Source: Paramicrobacterium fandaimingii (GTDB taxonomy: Bacteria > Actinomycetota > Actinomycetes > Actinomycetales > Microbacteriaceae). Taken from it: a stretch of 64,000 nt of DNA. The position numbers and the translations under genes are program-made. Of this stretch, positions 18,201 through 25,130 are shown piece by piece (within the stretch, counting starts at the first letter, position 1; every line of letters starts with the position of its first letter). The stretch spans positions 124,001 to 188,000 of the forward strand of contig NZ_CP061170.1 in assembly GCF_011751745.2 (NCBI RefSeq), in the 5' to 3' direction. The notes below the pieces were generated by a model. That model was not told where the DNA came from, did not search any database, and was given only the letters and a program-made list of their open reading frames with translations.

Positions 18201-18853
18201 ATGCAGCGCCCGCAGGCTCTTCGCGTTCGCCCCGTGTGCCAGCAGCCGCCCTGCTGGGGGCAGCGGAACGTTCCGGAGTGACCGGAGACGAGCTCGACTG
18301 GCTGGCGTCAGCGCTCGGCACCGACGCGACAGCGTGGGCCGACGAGTTCGGTATTGCGCGCGATGCCTCACAACTCGGGGTTGAGCGCAACATGCTGCGA
18401 TACTGTCCCGTCAACGTGACGATCCGTGTCGCGGCAGACGCCCCGCTACATCACGTCGTGCGTGCGGTGGCGGCGGGACTCGCTGCTGAGTCGACTCCGA
18501 CGGTGAGCACTCCGATCGCTCTCCCCGAGCGGATCATGAATGCGATGCGCGCCAGCGGCGTGGCCATCCACTTCGAAGACAACGCGGCGTGGATGAAGCG
18601 CGTCGCCGATCTCGCTGCGAAGCAGGGCCCGGAGGCGAGTGAGCGCATTCGCATTGTGGCCGGGGCATCTCGTGAGGCAGAGGTGGCGACCGTCTATGCA
18701 GCGTCGAAGGGCAAGCCCGACGTCGCTGTCTACGGCGGTGAGGTCGTGTCGGCCGGTCGCGTCGAGATGCTTCCGCATCTGCATGAGCAGGCCGTGTCGA
18801 TCACGGCGCACCGCTTCGGAACGCCGAGCACGCTGTCGGACGGTGTCATTTAG
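15266..18853 (+). CDS. putA: PutA, bifunctional proline dehydrogenase / glutamate semialdehyde dehydrogenase
   Basis: A 1195-residue fusion. The N-terminal half is the FAD-dependent proline dehydrogenase barrel (VRLVKGANLPMEHVDA; QAYLPDALGAMMHLQEWA). The second half is the P5C dehydrogenase, with the NAD-site VIPPWNFPIAIPAGGTLAGL, catalytic Glu in ILAETSGKNA and catalytic Cys in HAGQKCSAAS. A C-terminal extension follows. It converts proline to glutamate in two steps with channelled intermediate. There is no N-terminal ribbon-helix-helix, so it is not a self-repressor. The GTG start has GAAAGG 8-13 bases upstream. The last 75 bases recur about 1.1 kb downstream. Confidence 0.95.
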   Translation: MSTSQTSASNATQPQTRPQDLADDAIALAKRWLSEAADIPADASGERLAGVLSDPNGLAFTVGFVDGVVRPEDLHAAAKKLKELTPLTPQFLPAALRGAIGLGGAFAKPLPQIVVPIARRVLREMVSHLIIDASDAKLGPAIAKIKKDDVGLNINLLGEAILGEHEAERRIAGTKALLARKDVDYVSIKVSSTVAPHNHWAFNEAVERIQNHLAPLLEQAKNASPQKFINLDMEEYKDLDLTLAVFTGILDRPEFKQLEAGIVLQAYLPDALGAMMHLQEWAAQRVADGGAPIKVRLVKGANLPMEHVDAAIHGWPAATWDTKQGSDTSYKAVLDYALHPERIRNLRVGVAGHNLFDVALAWLLAKARGAQDGVDFEMLLGMATGQAEVVKRDVGSLLLYTPVVHPQEFDVAIAYLIRRLEEGASHENFMSAVFELNESETLFEREKQRFLASLADLEAITGDGDVESFDVPKPSRQQDRRDYDEAGAEARIETRIAAGRNGEFENTPDTDPDLDGNREWGRAIANRMAESALGVAQVEAAHISDEASLNDAIERGISAADAWQALGADERARILYRAGEKLEERRADLLEVAGSEAGKTLDQGDPEVSEAIDFANYYAMLGQQLEQVDGASHTSKKLVAVIPPWNFPIAIPAGGTLAGLASGASVIIKPASNSARTGAVMVEALWDAGVPRDVLQLAQFSDRELASKLVSDERVDRLILTGSYETASTFRELRQDLPILAETSGKNAIIVTPNADLDLAAKDVAQSAFGHAGQKCSAASLVILVGSVAKSKRFRSQLLDAVQSLKVGTPEHLSTQMGPVITAPSGKLLRGLTTLGPGESWAIKPEPLASDSPLALDKNGENKLWSPGVRDGVQRGSEYHLVEYFGPILGIMTADTLDEAIDMVNDIEYGLTTGLHSLDSDELATWLDRVQAGNLYANRGITGAIVRRQSFGGWKKSAIGAGTKAGGPNYLHGLVDWSDAAPAGSSRSPRVPAAALLGAAERSGVTGDELDWLASALGTDATAWADEFGIARDASQLGVERNMLRYCPVNVTIRVAADAPLHHVVRAVAAGLAAESTPTVSTPIALPERIMNAMRASGVAIHFEDNAAWMKRVADLAAKQGPEASERIRIVAGASREAEVATVYAASKGKPDVAVYGGEVVSAGRVEMLPHLHEQAVSITAHRFGTPSTLSDGVI

Positions 18854-18875
18854 TACCCGTTCAAGGCCGATCCGC

Positions 18876-19451
18876 TCACGGTTCCACCTGGGCTCTGATG
18901 TATACCCACACAGTGCCCTGGTCGTCATGACCGAAACTGACAGTCGTGCCTGAGCTCTGGCCGTCTTTGTCGGTGAAGCTGCGGTCCCGGGTGAGGTCGC
19001 GTGATTCAAAAAACTCCCGTTCATCATCCGACAGGCAGGTCGTCGAGGGGTACAGACACTGTGTGTATCCAGAACCCAGCTCGACCTCGGCGTTAGACGG
19101 GAGCCTGACGAGCGCAGACATGCCGCTGCTGAAGAAGTTCTCCGAAGAGCCGGATTCCACAATCCTCGACCCCGGAGGTAGCTGCACGTCGGCCTTGTCC
19201 TCAATCCACGCCTCGGATCGCGATACGCACCACGTCGGCCAGAGGACGAAGCAGCGCCCCGATTCGAATGGCGGGAAGGTCACGAACCGAAAGACGAAGC
19301 CGCCGCCCCAAACGAGAACGACGACGGCAAGCACAGCACCTCCTATGAGAGCCAGGCGAGCGCGAAGCGAATGCCGCTTTGCGTGGCGCTCTTCGGGCGC
19401 GGGCAGCCCCAGTTCAGCTGCGCTGACTATTTCAAAACGCCGTCGTGTCAT
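18876..19451 (-). CDS. single-pass membrane protein, unknown function
   Basis: A 191-residue protein with a basic cytoplasmic N-terminus, one membrane helix (about residues 35-58, ALIGGAVLAVVVLVWGGGFV) and an extracellular domain with paired cysteines (GRCFVLWPTWCV and QCLYPSTTC). It ends in a short beta-rich segment (VSFGHDDQGTVWVYIRAQVEP). I do not recognise the family. The start at 19451 has GAGGTGG upstream; the longer frame to 19490 starts before that site. It lies in the segment bracketed by the two copies of the putA 3' end. Confidence 0.6.
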   Translation of the reverse strand: MTRRRFEIVSAAELGLPAPEERHAKRHSLRARLALIGGAVLAVVVLVWGGGFVFRFVTFPPFESGRCFVLWPTWCVSRSEAWIEDKADVQLPPGSRIVESGSSENFFSSGMSALVRLPSNAEVELGSGYTQCLYPSTTCLSDDEREFFESRDLTRDRSFTDKDGQSSGTTVSFGHDDQGTVWVYIRAQVEP

Positions 19452-19800
19452 CGAAGACCACCTCAGCCTCTCTGCGCGCGATGTGGTCACACTCGTCGGA
19501 TATTGGCGTGAGCAATGAGAATAGCGTTCTCACATACTAGGTACGCCACACTCACCTCACGTCCGTTCGGTGGCTGGGGATGTGCCACGCTCGGTTGTCT
19601 GGGTATGCCTAGTTTCTGTGGCCAGCGTCGCCGTTAGCCTGAGCCGATGTCAGGCCAATCGCTCGTGAGGTATGCCTCGACGGCCCGGTGACGGAAGGTG
19701 TATGGTTTTCCGCGCTGGATGATGCCGCGCGTCGAGTCCGGGCGCTGCGATGTGGGGCCGGCGCAACAGGCTTGCTCTCTCGTCGACGAGAGTTGCAGTT

Positions 19801-19844
19801 TTGATAAATTTATCAGCGGAGTTTTCCGCTGATAAATTTATCAA
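19801..19844. repeat. AT-rich nested palindrome, 20-bp arms, 4-base loop
   Basis: The left arm (19801-19820) is perfectly complementary to the right arm (19825-19844) around the loop GTTT. Each arm also contains the self-palindrome TGATAAATTTATCA (19802-19815 and 19830-19843), so the same 14-bp site occurs twice, 28 bases apart. Such AT-rich sequence is striking in this GC-rich genome. It could be a tandem operator for a dimeric DNA-binding protein, or a mobile palindromic element. There is no T-run to support a terminator. Confidence 0.75.
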
Positions 19845-19892
19845 CGCACTGTGGAGTAGCGTCAGCCTGGCTGATTGATCCGGACGCAGTTG

Positions 19893-19967
19893 CTGCATGA
19901 GCAGGCCGTGTCGATTACGGCGCACCGCTTCGGAACGCCGAGCACGCTCTCAGACGGCGTGATCTAG
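19893..19967 (+). repeat. second copy of the putA 3' end (75 bp)
   Basis: These 75 bases repeat the final 75 bases of putA (18779-18853) with six mismatches. The reading frame is kept to the stop (LHEQAVSITAHRFGTPSTLS then DGVI and TAG), and all six differences are synonymous (Ile, Leu, Ser, Gly, Val and Ile codons). Nothing upstream of the repeat resembles putA, so it is a gene fragment. It marks a recombination or insertion boundary. Confidence 0.9.
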
Positions 19968-20048
19968 AACCTCGCCCGGAGCTCTGCCAGCCTGCGAAGC
20001 GCTGCGATCTGCGTGGCAAGTCGGGCAGGGCTCTCTGCGCGTTCATTC

Positions 20049-20092
20049 GGCGAAGTTTGCTCTAAGAGCGCAGTTTTAGAGCAAACTTCGCC
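20049..20092. repeat. perfect inverted repeat, 17-bp arms, 10-base loop
   Basis: GGCGAAGTTTGCTCTAA (20049-20065) pairs perfectly with TTAGAGCAAACTTCGCC (20076-20092). It lies just beyond the 3' end of the ECF42 sigma gene on the minus strand and after the putA fragment. It could terminate ECF42 transcription; a T-run is missing. Confidence 0.7.
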
Positions 20093-20135
20093 CTCTGAAC
20101 GACGAGTGTTGGCGTTCTGGCCCGTGAGCGTCGCC

Positions 20136-21389
20136 TCACGTTTGCGCCTGGCAGACGCTATGCGCTTTTGCGCGCAGCACTGCGGCTTCGCGAGCGTTGC
20201 CCGTCAGCGCTGCGGCGGACTCGAACTCCGCTCGCGCTTCGTCGCGCTTGCCCAGCTGAGCGAGCAGCTCACCGCGCACGCTCGGCAGCAGATGTGATTG
20301 CGCCAGCGATCCCTTCGCCACCAGGGCGTCGACAATGCGCAATGCGGCGGCAGGCCCGATCGCCTTCGAGACCGCGACAGCGCGATTGAGATCGACGATC
20401 GGGTTGGGCGCGAGACGCCCGAGAGCCTCGTAGAGCACGACGATGCGCTCCCAATCGGTCTCGCCGATGCTCGGTGCATGGGAATGGCACTCGGCGATTG
20501 CCGCCTGCAGCGCGTAGGAGCCGCGCCCTCGACCGAGCGCATCGGCACGTGCAAGCACATCGCTGCCACGGCGAATCTGCGCGTGATCCCACCGCGCCCG
20601 ATCCTGGTCGGCAAGCAAGATCGGCTGCCCTGCAGCATCCGTTCTGCTGGCGAATCGCGAGGACTGAAACTCCATGAGTGCAACGAGAGCAAGCGCTTCG
20701 GATTCGCGGGGAACAAGACCCGTCAGGATGCGGCCGAGCCGCAGAGCCTCGCGGGCGAGGTCCCGGCGCATCCACGTGTCGCCGGTTGTTGCGGCGTAGC
20801 CCTCGGTGAAGATCAGGTAGACGACACTCAGCACTCCACCGAGCCGCTTCTTCAGATCGGCGGGCTCAGGCGTCTCAAATGGAACGCGGGCCTCCGCGAG
20901 CGTGCGTTTCGCCCGAGTAATGCGTGCTTGCACCGTTGCGACGGGGGCGAGCAGCATCCGCCCAATCTCTGTCGTTGTGAGCCCTCCCACGACGCGCAGC
21001 GTGAGCGCCACCTGCGATTCGCGCGACAGCACGGGGTGGCAGGCGATGAACACGAGGCGCAGAACATCGTCGTCGATCGGCTCCCATTCGTCGGCAACAT
21101 CGTGCGGCGCTCCGTCGTCGAGATCGTGAGCCAGTGCCTTGTAGCGCTCGTCGAGCCGCTTGTCGCGCCGCCAGGAGTCGATGGCGCGGCGTTTGGCGAC
21201 AGCGGTCAGCCATGCCGCCGGATTGCGTGGCACACCAGCATCCGGCCAAGTCGAGAGTGCCTCGACGCTCGCTTCGCTTGCGAGATCTTCGGCAAGGCCG
21301 ACGTCGCCGGTGAATCGAGAGAGCGCTGCGACGATGCGCGCTCCCTCGATCCGCCACGTGACGTCGAGCGTGCTCTGGATGCTGGTCAT
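20136..21389 (-). CDS. ECF42-type RNA polymerase sigma factor
   Basis: A 417-residue sigma-70 family protein. Sigma region 2 (GLAEDLASEASVEALSTWPD and NPAAWLTAVAKRRAIDSWRR) and region 4 (LTTTEIGRMLLAPVATVQAR) are followed by a C-terminal extension of about 200 residues rich in helices (LVVYEALGRLAPNP-like, DLNRAVAVS), the TPR-like domain that defines ECF42. The group has no classical anti-sigma factor. It is encoded next to a YCII/DGPF-domain protein, exactly as seen here 49 bases upstream. A TGTCGA-type promoter lies before that partner, so the operon is probably autoregulated. Confidence 0.9.
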   Translation of the reverse strand: MTSIQSTLDVTWRIEGARIVAALSRFTGDVGLAEDLASEASVEALSTWPDAGVPRNPAAWLTAVAKRRAIDSWRRDKRLDERYKALAHDLDDGAPHDVADEWEPIDDDVLRLVFIACHPVLSRESQVALTLRVVGGLTTTEIGRMLLAPVATVQARITRAKRTLAEARVPFETPEPADLKKRLGGVLSVVYLIFTEGYAATTGDTWMRRDLAREALRLGRILTGLVPRESEALALVALMEFQSSRFASRTDAAGQPILLADQDRARWDHAQIRRGSDVLARADALGRGRGSYALQAAIAECHSHAPSIGETDWERIVVLYEALGRLAPNPIVDLNRAVAVSKAIGPAAALRIVDALVAKGSLAQSHLLPSVRGELLAQLGKRDEARAEFESAAALTGNAREAAVLRAKAHSVCQAQT

Positions 21390-21438
21390 AGCATGCTGGC
21401 TGCCGTGCGCTGGTCACCGGATGCTGGTCGCTGCAGCA

Positions 21439-21873
21439 CTACTGCTTGGCGCTCTTCGCCTGCTCCTCGCGCCAGCCCTTCTCCTTCTGGATGTACTCGT
21501 TGTCTGTGTAGTCGGCGAAGTCGGTTTCGTCGGTGACTCGGCGCACCTCGAGCTTGCTTCCCTTGCCGAGCGGGGCGCGGCTGGCCCACTCAATGGCTTC
21601 GTCTTTGCTTGACACGTCGAGAATCCAGAAGCCGTTGAACAGCTCGTGGGTCTCTCCATAGGGGCCATCGGTAATGATCGGCGTCTCTGAATCGAAGTCG
21701 ACGACGAAGCCCTCTGACGCGTCGCTGAGTCCTTCGCCTGCGAGTAGCACTCCTGCCTTCATCATTGACTCGTTGAAGCGGCCCATAGCGTTGATGACCT
21801 CTTCGAAGTTTGTCTCCTCGTACTCGTGGATCGCTGCATCGCTCGTATTGCGCATGATGAGCATGTACTTCAT
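21439..21873 (-). CDS. YCII-domain (DGPF) protein, partner of ECF42
   Basis: A 144-residue protein, MKYMLIMRNTSDAAIHEYEE with the middle motif ITDGPYGETHELFNGFWILD, which is the YCII/DGPF domain. AAGGAG lies 6 bases before the ATG at 21873. Proteins of this family are the standard genomic partners and targets of ECF42 sigma factors. Their biochemical role is not established; a small-molecule or peroxide-stress sensing function has been discussed. It is the first gene of the two-gene operon with the sigma factor. Confidence 0.9.
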   Translation of the reverse strand: MKYMLIMRNTSDAAIHEYEETNFEEVINAMGRFNESMMKAGVLLAGEGLSDASEGFVVDFDSETPIITDGPYGETHELFNGFWILDVSSKDEAIEWASRAPLGKGSKLEVRRVTDETDFADYTDNEYIQKEKGWREEQAKSAKQ

Positions 21874-21918
21874 TGTTTTCTCCTTGCGTGGAGGGCGCCA
21901 AATGCGTCCTACTACTAT

Positions 21919-21948
21919 GACGTCGAATGGCGAACGCGTAAATCGACA
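21919..21948 (-). promoter_or_regulatory. candidate ECF42-dependent promoter
   Basis: On the minus strand TGTCGA (21943-21948) is followed after 17 bases by CGACGTC (21919-21925). As I recall it, ECF42 sigma factors recognise TGTCGA at -35 and a CGA/TC-type -10. The motif is about 46 bases upstream of the YCII start, consistent with autoregulation of the operon. Confidence 0.6.
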
Positions 21949-22089
21949 TCGCTCGAAAAGAACGTGAGTGTTGCGGACATTGTGCACCGGCATACCTTTG
22001 CACAATGTCCGCAGCTCTCTACCTTGTCGAGCCGTGAGCGTGGCTCTGCCGACATGGCATGGTCGGTGAGGGCGGGCCGAGCTGAAATG

Positions 22090-22629
22090 CTACTCGCCGG
22101 TCTCGCCGTCGATTGACTCACGCAGCAGGTCCGCGTGGCCGTTGTGGCGGGCGTACTCCTCGATCATGTGCACGAGCATCCACCGCAGTGACACGTGAGT
22201 GCCGTCGCTCAGCGCCCTGACGGCGAGGGCGTCGAGACCGTCGCCTTCGAGAGCCTTCGCCACGCACGCACGCGAGTGCGTGACAGCATCCGCCCATAGT
22301 TGGCGCAGCTGCTCGGGGCTGTCGTCTACGGCGGAGTGCCAGTCCCAGTCGATATCGAGGTCCCAGTCGACCTCAGCCCAGATCGGCGCCGGGTCGTTGC
22401 CGAGCAATCGCTCAGAGAACCAGGAGTCCTCGACGAGGGCGAGGTGCTTCATCATGCCGCCGAGGGTCATCTCGGATGCCGCTGTCGTGGCGTTCAGCCC
22501 CGCGGAATCGAGCCGGGCGCACTTCCACTCGAACGTGGCGCGATGGTATTCGAGAAAGCCGACGAGCGTGTCGAGCTCGGGCGCGGCGACGGGAGGTTCG
22601 GGGCGGCCCTGGTCATCGATGACGGTCAT
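22090..22629 (-). CDS. DinB-family (DUF664) protein
   Basis: A 179-residue four-helix DinB-like protein. The presumed metal-binding histidines are visible in MTLGGMMKHLALVEDSWF and EEYARHNGHADLLRE. Members are metal-dependent thiol-using enzymes or damage-inducible proteins; in actinobacteria many use mycothiol. The exact reaction is unknown. The ATG at 22629 is used; an upstream in-frame ATG (22662) would overlap the operator of the divergent toxin-antitoxin-like pair. Confidence 0.8.
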   Translation of the reverse strand: MTVIDDQGRPEPPVAAPELDTLVGFLEYHRATFEWKCARLDSAGLNATTAASEMTLGGMMKHLALVEDSWFSERLLGNDPAPIWAEVDWDLDIDWDWHSAVDDSPEQLRQLWADAVTHSRACVAKALEGDGLDALAVRALSDGTHVSLRWMLVHMIEEYARHNGHADLLRESIDGETGE

Positions 22630-22666
22630 GCGCCGAGTGTACGTGGATGAAACGCGCCCCATCTAT

Positions 22667-22686
22667 GCGTATCAGAAGTGATACGC
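22667..22686. promoter_or_regulatory. palindromic operator before the nucleotidyltransferase/HTH pair
   Basis: GCGTATCA GAAG TGATACGC: two perfect 8-base arms with a 4-base spacer, ending 7 bases before the ATG of the nucleotidyltransferase gene. This position suits autoregulation by the downstream HTH protein. Confidence 0.7.
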
Positions 22687-22693
22687 TATTCAT

Positions 22694-23380
22694 ATGCGCG
22701 TAGACGATGATCTCCCCGAAGGGCTTCAGGTCGTCCTCGAATCTGCGGCCAGACTGCAGACACTTGTACCTGACGCTGTGCTTGTTGGCGGTACAGCCGC
22801 TGCGTACTACGCGCGGCATCGAATGTCGTCGGATCATGATCATGTACTGATCGACCTTCGCGACCGATTTGATGCCGTTCTCGATGCGCTTGAGCGAGAC
22901 GGCGACTTTGTGCTCAATCGCGCCACCCCAGGCAAGATCATTCTGGGTGAACTTGGCGGGATCGAGGCCGGAGTTCGACAGCTTATTCGGAAGCGTCCCC
23001 TCGAGGTGCAGCGGGTGACATTGATGACGGGAGCCAAAATCACTGTTCCCACTCTGGACGAGACCGCCCGAATAAAGGCGTATCTGATCGTCAAACGAAA
23101 CCAGATGCGCGACTATCTCGATGTCGCTGCGCTCTCGGGGCGGTTCGGTGCTCGGGAGATGGGTGCGGCACTGTCGGTCATCGATGACTACTACAGCGAT
23201 GACTCACATCCGAATGACCATCCTGTGCAGTCGCAGCTTGCGCGTCAACTGGCCAGCCCTGAGCCGAAAGATCGTAGCAGAATCGCGGGTCTCGCGAGTT
23301 ACAAGCACCTAGACCGTCGGTGGCACGACTGGGATGCTGTCGTTGCAGAGTGCCGGCGTCTTGCCGCACATGTGGTGTAA
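22694..23380 (+). CDS. AbiEii-like nucleotidyltransferase (probable toxin)
   Basis: A 228-residue protein with the polymerase-beta-type nucleotidyltransferase signature: DAVLVGGTAAAYYARHRMSS followed by DHDHVLIDL, i.e. GG ... S-x-D-x-D as in AbiEii/MenT toxins. A later LDETARIKAYLIVKRNQMRD segment supplies the KxxxxxxR-like region. Such toxins transfer nucleotides to tRNA or other targets and are neutralised by a partner protein. It is followed 15 bases later by an HTH protein, which fits a two-gene toxin-antitoxin module. The gene order (toxin first) differs from classical AbiE. Toxicity is inferred. Confidence 0.72.
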   Translation: MRVDDDLPEGLQVVLESAARLQTLVPDAVLVGGTAAAYYARHRMSSDHDHVLIDLRDRFDAVLDALERDGDFVLNRATPGKIILGELGGIEAGVRQLIRKRPLEVQRVTLMTGAKITVPTLDETARIKAYLIVKRNQMRDYLDVAALSGRFGAREMGAALSVIDDYYSDDSHPNDHPVQSQLARQLASPEPKDRSRIAGLASYKHLDRRWHDWDAVVAECRRLAAHVV

Positions 23381-23395
23381 CGAGAGGAGCGCACG

Positions 23396-23848
23396 GTGCC
23401 ATTGAGCTTTCGCAACATCGATGCCACTCCCGACGATCCTGTGGAGAAGTGGGGGTTCGAAGGAATGCTTGCCGCAATCGATCGCGGGTACGCGCGCGAC
23501 TGGCGCAAGCTCGTGGACGCCGTGGTCGCGAACCCCCAACTGACAGACGAGTTTCACGAAGCTCGCGAAGCCGCTGAGTCACACGCGACGGTTGCGCTGC
23601 TCGACGCCATGCTGGTTGAGGCACGACGAACGGCATCCGAGCGGGCTCTCGATCGGCTACGCGACGCTTACTACGGAACCCGTATGACGCAGGTCGAACT
23701 GGCGTCGGTGATCGGCACGTCTCGCACGCGATTCAACTCGTACCTGACGGGGAAGGTGACACCGTCGATGGATGTGCTCGTTGCCGTCGAGGAGATCGCT
23801 CTGCGTTACCGCGCTCCATCGCGGGCGCCCGAACTGGTGCTCAACTGA
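23396..23848 (+). CDS. XRE-type HTH protein, probable antitoxin
   Basis: A 150-residue protein with a GTG start behind a strong GAGAGGAG site. The C-terminal half carries an XRE-like helix-turn-helix (MTQVELASVIGTSRTRFNSY then LTGKVTPSMDVLVAVE). The N-terminal half is helical and could bind the partner. It lies 15 bases after the nucleotidyltransferase gene and is the natural candidate for antitoxin and autorepressor acting at the palindrome 22667-22686. Confidence 0.72.
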   Translation: MPLSFRNIDATPDDPVEKWGFEGMLAAIDRGYARDWRKLVDAVVANPQLTDEFHEAREAAESHATVALLDAMLVEARRTASERALDRLRDAYYGTRMTQVELASVIGTSRTRFNSYLTGKVTPSMDVLVAVEEIALRYRAPSRAPELVLN

Positions 23849-23900
23849 CGCGACTCGCGGGGCGTCGCGCCGTTCAGACCGGGCGTGGTGCTTACTCAGC

Positions 23901-25127
23901 TCAGCGCACACTGCGGATGCGGTAGACCACAATGCCGCCCGCGATGATGATGGCCGCCGTCACCGCGTAGAGCTCCGAGTACCCCGCGAAGCCGAGCACG
24001 AGCCAGCCCACGAGCGGCGCGATGGGCAGGTACTGCGCCGAGTTGATGATGCCGAGGTCGCGGGCACGGGACTCCGGCCGCGGCAGCACGTCGGTGATCA
24101 GCGCTTGGTCGACGGCGAGGAATGTGCCGAAGCCGAAGCCCAGCAGCACGCCGGCGACCATGGCGCTCTCCCACGTGGGAACGAACGCGAGGCACAGCGC
24201 TGCAGCGGCCTGCAGCACGGCGGACGCCGCAACGAAGTGCCGGCGAATCTGCCACCGATCAGACAGGATGCCGCTCAGCCACGACGCGGCAGCGCACGCG
24301 CCGAGGTACACGAAGATCAGCGTGGTCAGCGCTTCGTCTGGGTCGGGCACGTGCAGAACGTCTGCGAGAAAGTACAGCAGGTACGTCGTGCCCGTGAGGT
24401 TTCCCGCGTTGATCAGCACTCGCGAAAGCATCGCCCACGAGAAGTCGCGGTAACCGTGCAGATCGCTGCGGCGCGGCATCCGGAGTCTGGCTCGCGATCG
24501 AAGCGGTCCTGGCTCGGTGTCGCGCAGAATGACCAGGAACGGGATGCTTGATGCGAGCGCGAGGGCGGCGATGACAAACCAACTCTGCGCCACGTCGGTG
24601 ACGAGCATCGTGACGACGACCATGCCGCCGGCCAGCGCGATCACCTGGGGAACGCCCATAGCGGCGGAGGCACGCCCGCGTTGCTCCCGCGGAACCTGGT
24701 CGGCGATCACCGCAGAGAGCGCAACGAGCACGGCGGCCTGCCCGAGCGAGACGATGCCGAGCAGCAGGGCGGCGAGGGGCCAGGATGCTTGTGCGCCGAC
24801 GAACGCGAAGGGCACAGTCGCGGTGATGAAGCCGCCGAGAATCCACGTGCGCCGTCGCCCGAAGCGCGTACGAGTGCGGTCGCACGCGACGCCGATGAAC
24901 GGCACAGACACCACGATCACCACAGACATCTCGGCGATCATGAAGGAGCTTGACGCGACTTTGCCCAGGGGGTCGAGAACGCTCGCGAGCTTGAGCACCA
25001 TGAACTGGCCCGGCAGCACAATGAGCAGCCAGAAGCCGAACCAGGCGAGGGCGAACGCGAGAAGCCACCCGATGCCGACGCGCTTCGTCGGCTCGGCATA
25101 CGGCTGCGTGACAGCATCCGGAATCAT
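23901..25127 (-). CDS. MFS transporter, probable sugar/glycoside permease
   Basis: A 408-residue transporter with 12 expected helices. The loop 2-3 motif is a variant (GVACDRTRTRFGRRRTWILG), as in glycoside-pentoside-hexuronide-type symporters. It begins 3 bases after the stop of the GH1 beta-glucosidase on the same strand, so the two are co-transcribed, and import of a beta-glucoside is a sensible guess. The substrate is not shown by the sequence. Confidence 0.8.
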   Translation of the reverse strand: MIPDAVTQPYAEPTKRVGIGWLLAFALAWFGFWLLIVLPGQFMVLKLASVLDPLGKVASSSFMIAEMSVVIVVSVPFIGVACDRTRTRFGRRRTWILGGFITATVPFAFVGAQASWPLAALLLGIVSLGQAAVLVALSAVIADQVPREQRGRASAAMGVPQVIALAGGMVVVTMLVTDVAQSWFVIAALALASSIPFLVILRDTEPGPLRSRARLRMPRRSDLHGYRDFSWAMLSRVLINAGNLTGTTYLLYFLADVLHVPDPDEALTTLIFVYLGACAAASWLSGILSDRWQIRRHFVAASAVLQAAAALCLAFVPTWESAMVAGVLLGFGFGTFLAVDQALITDVLPRPESRARDLGIINSAQYLPIAPLVGWLVLGFAGYSELYAVTAAIIIAGGIVVYRIRSVR

Positions 25128-25130
25128 GCT

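Larger units (their letters stand above)
19452..20135. other. gene-free interval with palindromes and a putA fragment
   Basis: About 680 bases hold no convincing gene. Short frames here lack conserved features and none has a good ribosome-binding site. The interval contains an AT-rich double palindrome (19801-19844), a second copy of the putA 3' end (19893-19967) and another long hairpin (20049-20092), each listed separately. Base composition drops locally around 19795-19845, unlike the neighbouring genes. Confidence 0.6.

Noticed and set aside
19650..19925. 91-codon minus-strand frame across the AT-rich palindrome
   Set aside because: It runs through the palindrome and the putA fragment in the wrong direction, with no ribosome-binding site or recognisable sequence.
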